The notes beneath the pieces were generated by a model. That model made no database searches and was not told the DNA's origin. It worked only from the letters and a program-made list of their open reading frames with translations. Position numbers and translations under genes: made by a program. From JAVVHH01 sp963848035 (GTDB taxonomy: Bacteria; Pseudomonadota; Alphaproteobacteria; Acetobacterales; Acetobacteraceae), in NCBI GenBank assembly GCA_963848035.1, contig CAWKCD010000001.1, forward strand, positions 3,038,001-3,102,000: DNA of 64,000 bases, written 5' to 3'. This document shows, one piece after another, positions 15,829 through 25,030 of this stretch; position 1 is the first letter of the stretch; each line of letters starts with the position of its first letter.

Positions 15829-16560
15829 TCAGCCCGTTGTTACAGCTATCCGCAATCTCAGTAAGTCAGACCAAAGCTGTTGCTTTGCAGCGGCATTGAT
15901 AAGCCACTGGTCGGGCGTTGGCAACGCAAGCGCAGCAATTGTCAGTTGTTCATTTTGAACTGTCACATCAAACCAGCGACCACGTAGTCGCCGAATAGAA
16001 GAGTCCACGCCTGCGAACGCCCGCAGCGTCTGCGTGCCCATCAAGACCAGGCGTTGCGGCCGCACGATGCCCAGCAATCTGTGGATAAACGGAAGGCAAA
16101 GTTCGACCTCGCTGTCGGACAAGCGTCGGTTGCCGGGTGGACGCCACGGGACCAGCGTCGCGAGCAGGAGCGAACCGCGATCGAGATCGATCGTTCGGAG
16201 AACGCGGTCGACGAGCGCACCGGTGACGCCGCTGAAGGCACGCCCGGACCGGTCGTCGTCGCTGCTGGGCGCGTCGCCGAGAATGACAAGCGAAGACAGT
16301 GGGTTACCATCAGGCCGGACGAACTGCATCGCCGTGTTGCGCAGGGCGCAGGCTTCGAACGCGGCCATTTCCGCCAACAATTCGTCCATGGTGCGGGCGG
16401 CCGGGGGCGACGCCGCGCCGGCCGGGGCCGGGGCCGCTTGCGGCGCAATCCGACGCACCGGAGTCGCGGCCGGCGCGAACCGGTCCACGGCCACATCGCC
16501 AATGGCCTCGTCCGCGCCCCACTCGAGCTGGAGCCGCAAAGCGGTCAGGTCGTCGATCAT
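15829..16560 (-). CDS. Uracil-DNA glycosylase family 4-like protein with altered motifs
   Basis: A 243-residue protein with the layout of alphaproteobacterial family 4 UDG: an N-terminal GADEAIGD segment, a Pro/Ala linker, CALRNTAMQFVRPDGNP, then the family core including VPWRPPGNR and LCLPF. However, the motif normally reading GEAPGAxED is GDAPSSDDD, and the late HPAYLLR-type motif carrying the catalytic histidine is replaced by LPTPDQWLIN. Only some of the expected cluster cysteines remain. It may therefore be inactive in excision or have changed specificity. It is divergent from the ETF-QO gene. Confidence 0.8.
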   Translation of the reverse strand: MIDDLTALRLQLEWGADEAIGDVAVDRFAPAATPVRRIAPQAAPAPAGAASPPAARTMDELLAEMAAFEACALRNTAMQFVRPDGNPLSSLVILGDAPSSDDDRSGRAFSGVTGALVDRVLRTIDLDRGSLLLATLVPWRPPGNRRLSDSEVELCLPFIHRLLGIVRPQRLVLMGTQTLRAFAGVDSSIRRLRGRWFDVTVQNEQLTIAALALPTPDQWLINAAAKQQLWSDLLRLRIAVTTG

Positions 16561-16637
16561 GGGCGAGAATTGAGCTTCGGCCGGTTTTGCGCAACCGGCG
16601 GTTCGTCCTACCTATAGAGAAGGTGTGGAGGAGCGGG

Positions 16638-18263
16638 ATGGCCGAGCGGGAAGCAATGGAGTTCGACGTGGTGGTGGTCGGTGCAGGGCCGGCCGGCCTC
16701 GCGGCGGCGATTCGGCTGAAGCAGCGCGCCCCGGACGCGGCGGTCTGCGTCGTCGAGAAAGGGGGCGAGGTCGGTGCCCACATCCTGTCCGGCGCGGTGA
16801 TCGAGCCGCGCGCGCTCGACGAGCTGATCCCGGATTGGCGCGAAAAGGGAGCGCCGCTCAACACCCCGGCCCGGGAAGACCGCTTCCTCTATCTGACCCA
16901 GCGGCGCGCCTACAAGCTGCCGACGCCGCCGCAGATGCACAACCACGGCAACTACATCGTCAGCCTCGGCGACGTCTGCCGCTGGCTCGCGACCGAGGCC
17001 GAAGCGCTCGGGATCGAGATCTACCCCGGCTTCGCCGCCTCCGAGTTGCTGATCGAGAACGACAAGGTGGTCGGCGTCGCGACCGGCGACATGGGGATCG
17101 AGAAATCGGGTGCGCAGGGGCCGAACTATCAGCCGGGCATGGAGCTGCGCGCGACCTACACGCTGTTCGGCGAGGGTTGTCGCGGCAGCCTGTCCAAGCA
17201 ACTCATGGCGCGCTTCGATCTGCGACGCGGCGTGCAGCCGCAAACCTACGCGCTCGGGATCAAGGAACTCTGGGAGGTGCCGGCCGCGGCGCATCAGCCG
17301 GGACTGATCGTGCACTCGGTCAACTGGCCGCTGCCGAAGGACACGTATGGCGGTTCGTGGCTGTATCATTTCGGCGACAACCTGGTGTCCTACGGATTCG
17401 TCGTCGGATTGGATTATTCCAATCCGTTTCTGTCTCCATTCGAGGAGATGCAGCGGCTGAAAACCCATCCGTCGATGCGGAAACATTTCGAAGGCGGGCG
17501 GCGGATCTCGTACGGTGCGCGTGCGTTGAGCGAGGGCGGCTGGCAGTCGATGCCGAAGCTGACCTTCCCGGGCGGGGCCCTGATCGGCGACGCTGCCGGA
17601 TTCCTCAACGTGCCGAAGATCAAGGGAACCCATGCGGCAATGAAATCCGGCATGCTGGCCGCCGACGCGATCGCCGACGCGCTCGAGAATGGCCGTCCTG
17701 CCGAGCCGACCGGGTTCACCAAGCGCTTCGCTTCGTCGTGGCTCAGCGACGAACTGAAACAGGTTCGCAACATCCGTCCGGGCTTCGCGAAATATGGCCT
17801 CGTCGGCGGGATCGCCTATGCTGCGGTCGACACCTATCTGCTCCGCGGCCGCGCGCCTTGGACGTTCCGTCATCCTCATGCCGATAACGAAACGCTCGTG
17901 CCGGCGGCGGACGCCGCGCGTATCGATTATCCGAAGCCCGACGGCAAGCTCACCTTCGACAAACTCTCCTCGGTGTTCATCAGCAACACGAACCATACCG
18001 AGGACCAGCCGGTGCATCTGAAGCTGCGCGACCCGGCGAAATGGGAACCGGTGAACTGGGAGCGTTATCGCAGCCCGGAGAGCCGATATTGTCCGGCGGG
18101 CGTGTACGAGGCGGTGGGTGTCGAGACCGGCGAGCCCCGGCTGCAGATCAATGCGCAGAATTGCGTTCATTGCAAAACCTGCGACATCAAAGATCCGACG
18201 CAGAACATCGACTGGGCGACGCCCGAGGGCGGCGGCGGCCCCAACTATCCGAGCGGGATGTAG
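16638..18263 (+). CDS. Electron transfer flavoprotein-ubiquinone oxidoreductase
   Basis: A 541-residue membrane-associated flavoprotein that passes electrons from ETF (fed by acyl-CoA and other dehydrogenases) to ubiquinone. The N-terminal FAD motif VVVVGAGPAGLAAAIRL is at about residues 11-27, and the ubiquinone region GDAAGFLNVPKIKGTHAAMKSG follows. The C-terminal 4Fe-4S site has its four cysteines in RYCPAGVYE and NCVHCKTCDI. ATG 16638 follows GGAGGAGCGGG. It is followed after 5 bases by a TPR-protein gene, probably in one transcript. Confidence 0.96.
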   Translation: MAEREAMEFDVVVVGAGPAGLAAAIRLKQRAPDAAVCVVEKGGEVGAHILSGAVIEPRALDELIPDWREKGAPLNTPAREDRFLYLTQRRAYKLPTPPQMHNHGNYIVSLGDVCRWLATEAEALGIEIYPGFAASELLIENDKVVGVATGDMGIEKSGAQGPNYQPGMELRATYTLFGEGCRGSLSKQLMARFDLRRGVQPQTYALGIKELWEVPAAAHQPGLIVHSVNWPLPKDTYGGSWLYHFGDNLVSYGFVVGLDYSNPFLSPFEEMQRLKTHPSMRKHFEGGRRISYGARALSEGGWQSMPKLTFPGGALIGDAAGFLNVPKIKGTHAAMKSGMLAADAIADALENGRPAEPTGFTKRFASSWLSDELKQVRNIRPGFAKYGLVGGIAYAAVDTYLLRGRAPWTFRHPHADNETLVPAADAARIDYPKPDGKLTFDKLSSVFISNTNHTEDQPVHLKLRDPAKWEPVNWERYRSPESRYCPAGVYEAVGVETGEPRLQINAQNCVHCKTCDIKDPTQNIDWATPEGGGGPNYPSGM

Positions 18264-18268
18264 TGACA

Positions 18269-19909
18269 ATGAACCTAAAACGGACCGCTTTGCTGACCGC
18301 CTCCGTGCTGCTGCTGACCGCGGCGGGTGATCGCGAGGACCGGCTCAGCGAGGCGTTCGGCGCCTATCTCGCGGGCCGTTTCGCGGTGCAGTCGCACGAC
18401 CTGACCGTCGCGGCCGAACGGTTCGAGGCCGTGTTGCGGGAGGATCCCGCGATTTCCGAGCTGAACAACCAGGCGTTCCTCGCAGCACTGCTGTCCGGCC
18501 AGTCCAAGGCCGCCGAGTTGGCCGAGAAGCTGCCCGACAATCCCGTCGCGCAGCTCGTGCTCGCCGACCGGGACGGTCTGGCGGGACGGTGGTCGGCGGC
18601 GGAGGGGCGTTTCGCCGGGTTGTCGGAACAGCAATTGCTGACCCAGGTGCTGCGGCCGCTGCTGGTGGCCTGGGCGCAGCAGGGGCAGGGTCGGACCGAC
18701 GATGCGATCGCGACGCTGCAGCCATTCGCCACCGGGCCGCGCTTCCGCGGCGTGTATGCGCTGCATGCGGCGATGATCGCGGATCTCGGCGGCAAGGAGG
18801 ACGAGGCGGCGCGCTGGTATGCGACGGCGAAGACCGAGTATGGCGCGGCCAACCTGCGCCTCGCCACCATCCTCGCGAGTTGGCAGTCGCGTCATGGCCA
18901 GGTCAGCGAGGCGCAGCGAACGCTCGAGGATCTGACCGGCGTGGACAGCGATCTCGCCATGGCAAGGCAAGGGTTGAAAGCGGAGGTCACCAAGCGTGCC
19001 GTAACGAGCGCGAGCGAGGGCGTGGCCGAGGCTTATCTCGCGCTGGCAGCGACGTTGCGGCAGCAGAGCGTCGACACCGCGCAGATCATGGTCCGCCTCG
19101 CGCTCGACATGCGGCCGGACCTCACCGCCGCCCGCATCCTGCTGGCCGAGATCGAGGACGCGCAGAAGCAGCCGGCGGCGGCGCTGGCGACGCTGGCGCC
19201 GGTCTCGGCTCAGGACCCGCTCGCCCCGCTCGTGCAGCTGCGCCGGGCGATCCTGCTTGACGAGGACGGCAAGGCCGAAGGAGCCGAGTCGCTGCTGCAG
19301 CAGATCGCCCGCGAACATCCGGACCGGCCGGAGCCTTGGGCCCAGCTCGGCGACATCTTGCGCCGTCAGAACAAGTTCGCCGAATCGGCCAAGGACTACG
19401 CCGCGGCGATCGAGCGCGTCGGCGTGCCCAGCCGCGTCAACTGGCCGCTGTTCTACGCCCGCGGCATCGCCTACGAGCGCGCCGGCGACTGGCCGAAGGC
19501 GGAGCAGGACCTGGTCTACGCGCTGAAGCTCTCGCCCGAGCAGCCGAGCGTGCTCAACTATCTGGCCTATTCGTGGGCCGACCGCGGCGAGCACATCGAG
19601 GAGGCTCGCGGCATGCTGGACCGCGCGATCCAGGCACGGCCGAACGAGGGCGCCTTCATCGACAGCCTCGGCTGGGTGCTGCTTCGCCAGGGCGACACCT
19701 CCGGCGCGATCAAGCAGCTCGAGCACGCGGTCGAGCTGCAGCCGGAGGACTCGGTCATCAACGGCCATCTCGGCGACGCGCTGGCGGCGGCGGGCCGCAC
19801 GCGGGAGGCGGAGTTCCAGTGGCGCCGGGCGCTCAACCTCAATCCGGAACCGGACGAGGCCAAGAAGCTCAACGACAAGATCTCCGCGCTCCCGGCGGAC
19901 CTGCACTGA
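18269..19909 (+). CDS. Exported TPR-repeat protein
   Basis: A 546-residue protein with an N-terminal signal (LLTASVLLLTAAG) followed almost wholly by tetratricopeptide repeats; the best copies lie in the last 200 residues, with motifs such as YERAGDWPKAEQDLVYALKL and LLRQGDTSGAIKQLEHAVEL. It is probably periplasmic or lipid-linked and serves protein-protein contacts. Proteins of this shape commonly sit upstream of ispE in alphaproteobacteria, as here (18-base gap). No partner is evident. Confidence 0.85.
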   Translation: MNLKRTALLTASVLLLTAAGDREDRLSEAFGAYLAGRFAVQSHDLTVAAERFEAVLREDPAISELNNQAFLAALLSGQSKAAELAEKLPDNPVAQLVLADRDGLAGRWSAAEGRFAGLSEQQLLTQVLRPLLVAWAQQGQGRTDDAIATLQPFATGPRFRGVYALHAAMIADLGGKEDEAARWYATAKTEYGAANLRLATILASWQSRHGQVSEAQRTLEDLTGVDSDLAMARQGLKAEVTKRAVTSASEGVAEAYLALAATLRQQSVDTAQIMVRLALDMRPDLTAARILLAEIEDAQKQPAAALATLAPVSAQDPLAPLVQLRRAILLDEDGKAEGAESLLQQIAREHPDRPEPWAQLGDILRRQNKFAESAKDYAAAIERVGVPSRVNWPLFYARGIAYERAGDWPKAEQDLVYALKLSPEQPSVLNYLAYSWADRGEHIEEARGMLDRAIQARPNEGAFIDSLGWVLLRQGDTSGAIKQLEHAVELQPEDSVINGHLGDALAAAGRTREAEFQWRRALNLNPEPDEAKKLNDKISALPADLH

Positions 19910-19926
19910 CCTCGGCGGCCCCGGAA

Positions 19927-20767
19927 GTGGACAGCGAAACCGCGCGCGCAAAGGTCAACCTGTTCCTGCACGTGCTCGGGCGCCGGCCGGACGGCTACCA
20001 CATGCTGGACAGCCTGGCGGTATTCCCCGGCGCGGCCGACCTGCTGCAGGCCGAGCCGGCCGACGACCTCACCCTCGAGATCGTCGGCCCGTTCGCCCGG
20101 GCGCTCGAGGGGGAGAACCTGGTGTTGCGTGCGGCCCGGGCGCTGAACGAGGCGGCAGGGACAGGCGAGGGGGGCGCGGCTCGTGCTCGACAAGCGGCTT
20201 CCGGTGGCGAGCGGGATCGGCGGCGGTTCGGCGGACGCGGCGGCGGCGCTGCGCCTGCTGAACCGGATGTGGCATCTCGGCCTGCCGATGGCCGAGTTGG
20301 CGGGCATCGCGCTCGGCCTCGGCGCCGACGTGCCGGTCTGCCTGATGTCCGAGCCGGCGCGGATGGGCGGGATCGGCGAGTTGATCGGCATCGCCCCGGC
20401 GGTGCCGAGCGCCGGCATCCTGCTGGTCAACCCGGGCACGCCGGTCTCGACCCCGGACGTGTTCCGCGCCCGCGACAGCGCCTATTCCGAATCCGCGACC
20501 CTGCCGCCGCGCTGGGCGGACGCCGCCGACATGGCGCAGACGCTGGCGGGCCTGTCGAACGATCTCGAAGCCCCGGCGATCCGCCTCTGCCCGCCCGTCG
20601 GCGACGTCCTGACCTGGCTCGCGGCCCGGCCCGGCTGTCTGCTCGCGCGCATGAGCGGCTCGGGCGCGACCTGCTTCGGCCTGTTCGCCGAGGCGGACGC
20701 GGCCCGCGCGGCCGGGGAGGGGGCGCCGGCGGCGTGGTGGGCCTGGGGCGGCGCGTTGACCGAGTAG
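19927..20767 (+). CDS. ispE: 4-diphosphocytidyl-2-C-methyl-D-erythritol kinase (IspE), frameshifted
   Basis: GHMP kinase of the MEP isoprenoid pathway. The N-terminal half (AKVNLFLHVLGRRPDGYH, start GTG 19927) and C-terminal half (LPVASGIGGGSADAAAALRLL, the ATP loop, and MSGSGATCFGLF) lie in different frames. They join at a run of six G near 20175; removing one G restores GARLVLDKRLP. IspE is normally essential, so sequence error is more likely than a real pseudogene. The total length of about 280 codons is normal. Confidence 0.9.
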
Positions 20768-20808
20768 TTTACGCTTGGCTGCGAAACGCGCTATTCATCC
20801 GCGCGTCT

Positions 20809-20883
20809 TGGGGCGTCGCCAAGCGGTAAGGCAGCGGACTTTGAATCCGCCATTCGAAGGTTCGAATCCTTCCGCCCCAACCA
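20809..20883 (+). tRNA. tRNA-Gln (TTG)
   Basis: A 75-base tRNA with acceptor arm TGGGGCG / CGCCCCA, D-loop AGCGGTAAGGC, anticodon loop CTTTGAA with anticodon TTG (reads CAA), and T-arm GGTTCGAATCC. The 3' CCA is encoded. Confidence 0.96.
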
Positions 20884-21001
20884 ACCTCTGCCGAGACCAG
20901 CGCCGCGTGCCGTGCGGGCGCGCGTTCGGTCGGGTTTCGCAGCGAATGGCTTGAAAACGACCGGGTGTGGACAAACCTCTGCTCGCAACGGGAGGCCGCC
21001 G

Positions 21002-21439
21002 GTGTTCAGTCTGATCCTCAATGTCTTGTGGCTCGTGTTCGGCGGCGTCTGGATGGCATTGGCCTGGTTGGCCGCGGCCGTGATCATGGCGCTGACGATC
21101 GTCGGCCTGCCTTGGGCGCGTTCTGCGCTGACGATGGCTCAATATGCGCTGCTGCCGTTCGGGCATACCGTTGTCGACCGGAGCCGCTTTGGGCAGCAGG
21201 ACCTGGGGACCGGTCCGCTCGGCGTGATCGGCAATCTGTTGTGGCTCGTGCTCGCCGGCTGGTGGTTGGCGCTGGGCCATTTGGTGACGGCCGCCGGGCT
21301 GGCGGTGACGATCGTGGGACTGCCGTTCGCCTGGGCGCACTTGAAGCTGGCGGCGCTGTCGCTGTGGCCGATCGGCAAAATGGTCGTGGCCATCGACGAG
21401 CTGCCGGGGGCGTATGCGCCGTCGAGGCCAGCGGGCTGA
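21002..21439 (+). CDS. YccF-domain inner-membrane protein
   Basis: A 145-residue protein with two homologous halves, each a hydrophobic helix pair ending in the motif TIVGLPWARSAL or TIVGLPFAWAHLKLAALSLWPIG, as in the YccF (DUF307) family. The start is GTG 21002 with a perfect GGAGG site 6 bases upstream; the longer frame from 20912 was rejected. The function of YccF proteins is unknown. It stands alone between the tRNA gene and the cupin gene. Confidence 0.85.
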   Translation: MFSLILNVLWLVFGGVWMALAWLAAAVIMALTIVGLPWARSALTMAQYALLPFGHTVVDRSRFGQQDLGTGPLGVIGNLLWLVLAGWWLALGHLVTAAGLAVTIVGLPFAWAHLKLAALSLWPIGKMVVAIDELPGAYAPSRPAG

Positions 21440-21460
21440 CCTCGACCAGCGTGGCGGCGG

Positions 21461-21775
21461 TTACTTGTCGCGAATGAACGTTTTCTCGCACATCATGGGC
21501 GCATTGCCGATGTTCTTCATCGAGAAGGTCGTGCCGTCGACGCTCTTGGCAACGAAATATGGTTGTCCGGGGACGTGTTCGATCTCTTCTTCCGACTGCT
21601 TCTGGCCGTCTTTGTAGGTGGTCTTGAGCAAGCGCGTCGCCGCCTTGGGATGGACCACGTAGTCATGCTCGTGCGCATGCTCGGGGGTCTCGTGGCCCGG
21701 CTCGAGATGAACTTGTGACACCGTCACTTTCGGATGTTTCAGCGTGACAGTTACTCGGTAGGGATCCGTTGTCAT
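21461..21775 (-). CDS. Small cupin-fold protein
   Basis: A 104-residue soluble protein with the cupin metal-site pattern H-x-x-P-E-H-x-H-x-x-D (GHETPEHAHEHDYVVHP) and beta-strand spacing fitting a single-domain cupin. Cupins of this size may bind a metal and small ligands; the reaction is unknown. ATG 21775 has a GGAGAG site. Divergent from the cyclase/TPR protein gene across 121 bases. Confidence 0.8.
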   Translation of the reverse strand: MTTDPYRVTVTLKHPKVTVSQVHLEPGHETPEHAHEHDYVVHPKAATRLLKTTYKDGQKQSEEEIEHVPGQPYFVAKSVDGTTFSMKNIGNAPMMCEKTFIRDK

Positions 21776-21896
21776 CCAACTCTCCAAAGGGCGGTTCTTT
21801 ACTTGACCAGTTGCACTCCGCCTGCGAGAGCATGACATCAATGTTCGGCTGGCGCAAAGTCTTGGATCGGCCGGTCGACGGCCCTGGAGTCGGTCG

Positions 21897-24800
21897 ATGT
21901 TGAGCTGCCCGTCCTGCGGAGCTGCGTTGCCGGAGGGCGCCGCGTTCTGCTCCGCCTGCGGGGCTCGCGTGGCGCCCGAGCGGTCGGCGGCGTCCATGCG
22001 CACCGAGCGCAAGATCGTGACGATCCTGTTCGCCGACATCAAGGGCTCCATCGACCTGGTCGCGGCGCAGGACCCGGAACAGGCCGGCGACGTGCTGGCC
22101 GACGTCGTGAGCGAGATGGTCTCCGCCGTGCGCATGCATGGCGGCGTCGTCAACCAGATCATGGGCGACGGCATCATGGCGCTGTTCGGCGCGCCGCTCG
22201 CGATCGAGGAGCACGCTGCGCTCGCCTGCCGGGCGGCGCTGGCCATGCGTGCAGCGGTCCGCGAGAACGTGGCGCGCGAGGTCCAGATCCGGATCGGGAT
22301 CGGCTCCGGCGAGGTCGTGGTCCGGGCGCTCTCCGGCGACATGTCGATGCATTACGGCGCGGCCGGCGAGGCGGTCCATCTCGCGTCGCGCCTCGAGCAG
22401 GCGGCGGGCCCCGGCCAGATCCTCCTGACCCCGGCGACGCTCGCGCTGACGGCCGGCGTGGCGACGGTGCGCGATCTCGGTCCGATCGCGCTCAAGGGCA
22501 TGGCCAACGAGATGCCGGTGTTCGAACTGCTCGCGGTCGCCGAGCGGCGGGCACGGACGAAGCGGCATGGCAGCGTCGGCTCCCGCTTGGTCGGGCGGGA
22601 GGCGGAGTTCACGGTGCTGCAGACGGCGCTCGACCAGGCTGCCGGCGGGCATAGCAGTGCCGTGCGGGTGATCGCGGAGGCCGGCTGCGGCAAGTCGCGG
22701 CTTGTCGACGAATTCACCACGCAGCGGATCTCCCCGGAGTGGACGCTGGCGTCGACCGAGGCGCTGCCGCATCGGCGGACCAGCTACCGCGCGGTGTCCG
22801 AACTGCTGCGGCACACCTTCTCGCTCCTGCCCGACGACGATGCCGCGCTGCGCCGGGACAAGCTGATGGCCGGGCTGGGCCTGCCGGCGCGGACGGCGGA
22901 GGCCGAGCTGTTGCCGGGTTTGGCGGGGCTGGTCGGCCTGCCGCCGGCCGAGGGCTGGGCCCGGCTCGAGGCCCGCGAGCGGCGCGAGCGGTCGATCGCG
23001 GCCGGGATCAGCGCCTTCCGCGCGGCAAGCCGGCATCGTCCGATCGCCCTCGTGGTCGAGGACGCGCACTGGCTCGACGCGGAGAGCGCGGAGATCATCC
23101 AGCGGCTCGGCAATGGCAATGGCGGCGCCAAATTGCTGGCAATCGCCACCGAGCGGCCGCCCGAGACGCCGTTCGGCAACGCGCCGCACTGGACCGAATG
23201 TCACCTCTCGGCGCTCGATGACGGCGCCATCCACGCGCTGCTGTCCGGCATGCTGCTGCCGGGTCCCGACGTGGCCCGGCTGGAGCGCATGTTGCTCGAG
23301 CGGACCCGCGGCAATCCGCTGTTCATCGAGGAATGCCTGCAGGCGCTCGTCGAGATCGGCGAGCTGGAACGGGTCGGTGACCGCTACCGGCTGGACCATC
23401 CGATCGACGAGCTGCGCCTGCCGGCCAGCCTGCGCGCGCTGCTCGATACCCGCGTCGACCGGTTGGAGGCCGTGGAGAAGGACGTGCTGCAGGCGGCCGC
23501 CGTGGTCGGCGCCACGGTGCGGTCCGACCTGCTGCGCCGGGTCGTCGAGCTCGCGCCGGCGGCGCTCGATCCGGTGTTGGAACGCCTGTGCGAAGCGGGC
23601 TTCCTGGTGGAGGCCGGCCCGCCCGGCGACGGGACCGCCGCGCCGCGCCGCTACGATTTCCGCCACGGCCTGATCCGCGACGCCGCCTATAACGGGATCC
23701 TGCTGAAGAACCGGGTGCGGATGCATCGTGCCGTGCTCGAGACCTTGGAGGAGCGGGAGGGCGACGAGGCGGCGGACCTGCTGGCCGATCATGCCGGGCG
23801 CGCCGAGGCCTGGGCGAAGGCGGTGCGCTATGCCCGGCTGGCGGCGGCGCGCGCAATCGATCGGTATGCCAACCCCGAGGCGCTGCACCATGTCCGCCAG
23901 GCGCTGGCCGCGGTCGAGCATTGGCCGGATGGGCCGGAGAAGGGCAAGACGCAGCTCGCCATGCACATCACCATGCGCGCGCCGCTGTTCCGGCTGGGCC
24001 AGGTCCGCAACCTGCTGCCGCATCTCGATCAGGCGGCGGCGCTGGCGGCGCAATACGAAGACCATGTCCAGCTCGGCCAAAGTCACGCGCTGCGCAGCCA
24101 CGGTTTTTGGCTGGCGGGCAAACAGCGCGAGGCCGAGGCGGCGGCGGAAGCGGTGCGCGCGCTGGCGCTCGAGACGGGCGACCGCGACCTCGAGGTGCGC
24201 GGGCTGTTCCAGAGCGCGCTCGTCCACATGACCGCCGGCAGGGTCGAGCACCTGGTCGCCGCGCTGGAGGAAGTCGTCGCCCATATCGGCTCGCCGCCGC
24301 CGCGCAACGGCCGGTACGGGCTCGACGCCGACCTCGTGATCACGTCGCTCGGCTACATCGCCCGCGCGCAGGCCGCCGCCGGCCAGTTCGAGCGGGCGCA
24401 CGAGGCGATCAAGCGCGCGACGCACGAGGCGCAGCAATTGGACCGCCGCCAGGCGTGGTTCTACGTCCATGCGGGGCATGGCGTGCTGCTGCTGTCGGAG
24501 AACCGTCCGCATCAGGCGGTCGGGCAGCTCGAAGCCGCGCATTCGGCCTGCGTCGAGACCGACATGCGGCTGCTGCAACCGGTCGCCGCCGGGTTCCTCG
24601 CGCTCGCCTACACGGAGTCCGGCCAGGCGGCGAAAGGGGCCGAACTGGCGCAGACCGCGGTCGAGGATGCCGAGCGAATGGGCTTCCTCGCGCTGCAGCC
24701 GCTGCGTCTGGGCATCCTGGCCCAGGCGCGGCTGATCTGCGGCGATCTCGACGGCGCCGATGGGTCCGCTTCAGCCGCCGCCGCGCTGGCGGCCGAGATC

Positions 24801-25016
24801 GGCGAGCCCGGCGCGGAGGCCTTTGCCGTCGGCCTGCAAGGCGAACTCGCGGTGCGCCGCGGCGAGGCCGACCGCGGCGTCCAGCTGTTTCGGACCGCGC
24901 TGGCGCAGGCCGAGGCGCTCGGGATGGCGCCGCTGGCCGGCTCGATACGGCAACGGATCGAGCGGCCGGACGACCGGGCGCATCCCTGGCTCGACGGCGT
25001 CCCGTTCGCGCCGTAG
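21897..25016 (+). CDS. Adenylate/guanylate cyclase-AAA-TPR signalling protein
   Basis: A 1039-residue cytosolic protein. An N-terminal zinc ribbon uses C4, C7, C18 and C21. A class III cyclase domain follows (about 38-205), with the metal aspartates in TILFADIKGS and IMGDGIMALFG. Next comes an AAA_16-type ATPase domain (Walker A EAGCGKSR near residue 265, Walker B ALVVEDAHWLD), then about 450 residues of TPR-like helices. The combination is a known large regulatory type. Whether the cyclase is active, and on ATP or GTP, cannot be told here. The start ATG 21897 follows GGAG. Confidence 0.9.
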   Translation: MLSCPSCGAALPEGAAFCSACGARVAPERSAASMRTERKIVTILFADIKGSIDLVAAQDPEQAGDVLADVVSEMVSAVRMHGGVVNQIMGDGIMALFGAPLAIEEHAALACRAALAMRAAVRENVAREVQIRIGIGSGEVVVRALSGDMSMHYGAAGEAVHLASRLEQAAGPGQILLTPATLALTAGVATVRDLGPIALKGMANEMPVFELLAVAERRARTKRHGSVGSRLVGREAEFTVLQTALDQAAGGHSSAVRVIAEAGCGKSRLVDEFTTQRISPEWTLASTEALPHRRTSYRAVSELLRHTFSLLPDDDAALRRDKLMAGLGLPARTAEAELLPGLAGLVGLPPAEGWARLEARERRERSIAAGISAFRAASRHRPIALVVEDAHWLDAESAEIIQRLGNGNGGAKLLAIATERPPETPFGNAPHWTECHLSALDDGAIHALLSGMLLPGPDVARLERMLLERTRGNPLFIEECLQALVEIGELERVGDRYRLDHPIDELRLPASLRALLDTRVDRLEAVEKDVLQAAAVVGATVRSDLLRRVVELAPAALDPVLERLCEAGFLVEAGPPGDGTAAPRRYDFRHGLIRDAAYNGILLKNRVRMHRAVLETLEEREGDEAADLLADHAGRAEAWAKAVRYARLAAARAIDRYANPEALHHVRQALAAVEHWPDGPEKGKTQLAMHITMRAPLFRLGQVRNLLPHLDQAAALAAQYEDHVQLGQSHALRSHGFWLAGKQREAEAAAEAVRALALETGDRDLEVRGLFQSALVHMTAGRVEHLVAALEEVVAHIGSPPPRNGRYGLDADLVITSLGYIARAQAAAGQFERAHEAIKRATHEAQQLDRRQAWFYVHAGHGVLLLSENRPHQAVGQLEAAHSACVETDMRLLQPVAAGFLALAYTESGQAAKGAELAQTAVEDAERMGFLALQPLRLGILAQARLICGDLDGADGSASAAAALAAEIGEPGAEAFAVGLQGELAVRRGEADRGVQLFRTALAQAEALGMAPLAGSIRQRIERPDDRAHPWLDGVPFAP

Positions 25017-25030
25017 TCCCGGCGCGCCGG

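Noticed and set aside
16608..18269. 553-codon leftward frame
   Set aside because: Antisense shadow of ETF-ubiquinone oxidoreductase, whose protein motifs are complete.
21663..24578. 971-codon leftward frame
   Set aside because: Shadow of the cyclase/ATPase/TPR gene; no recognisable protein features.
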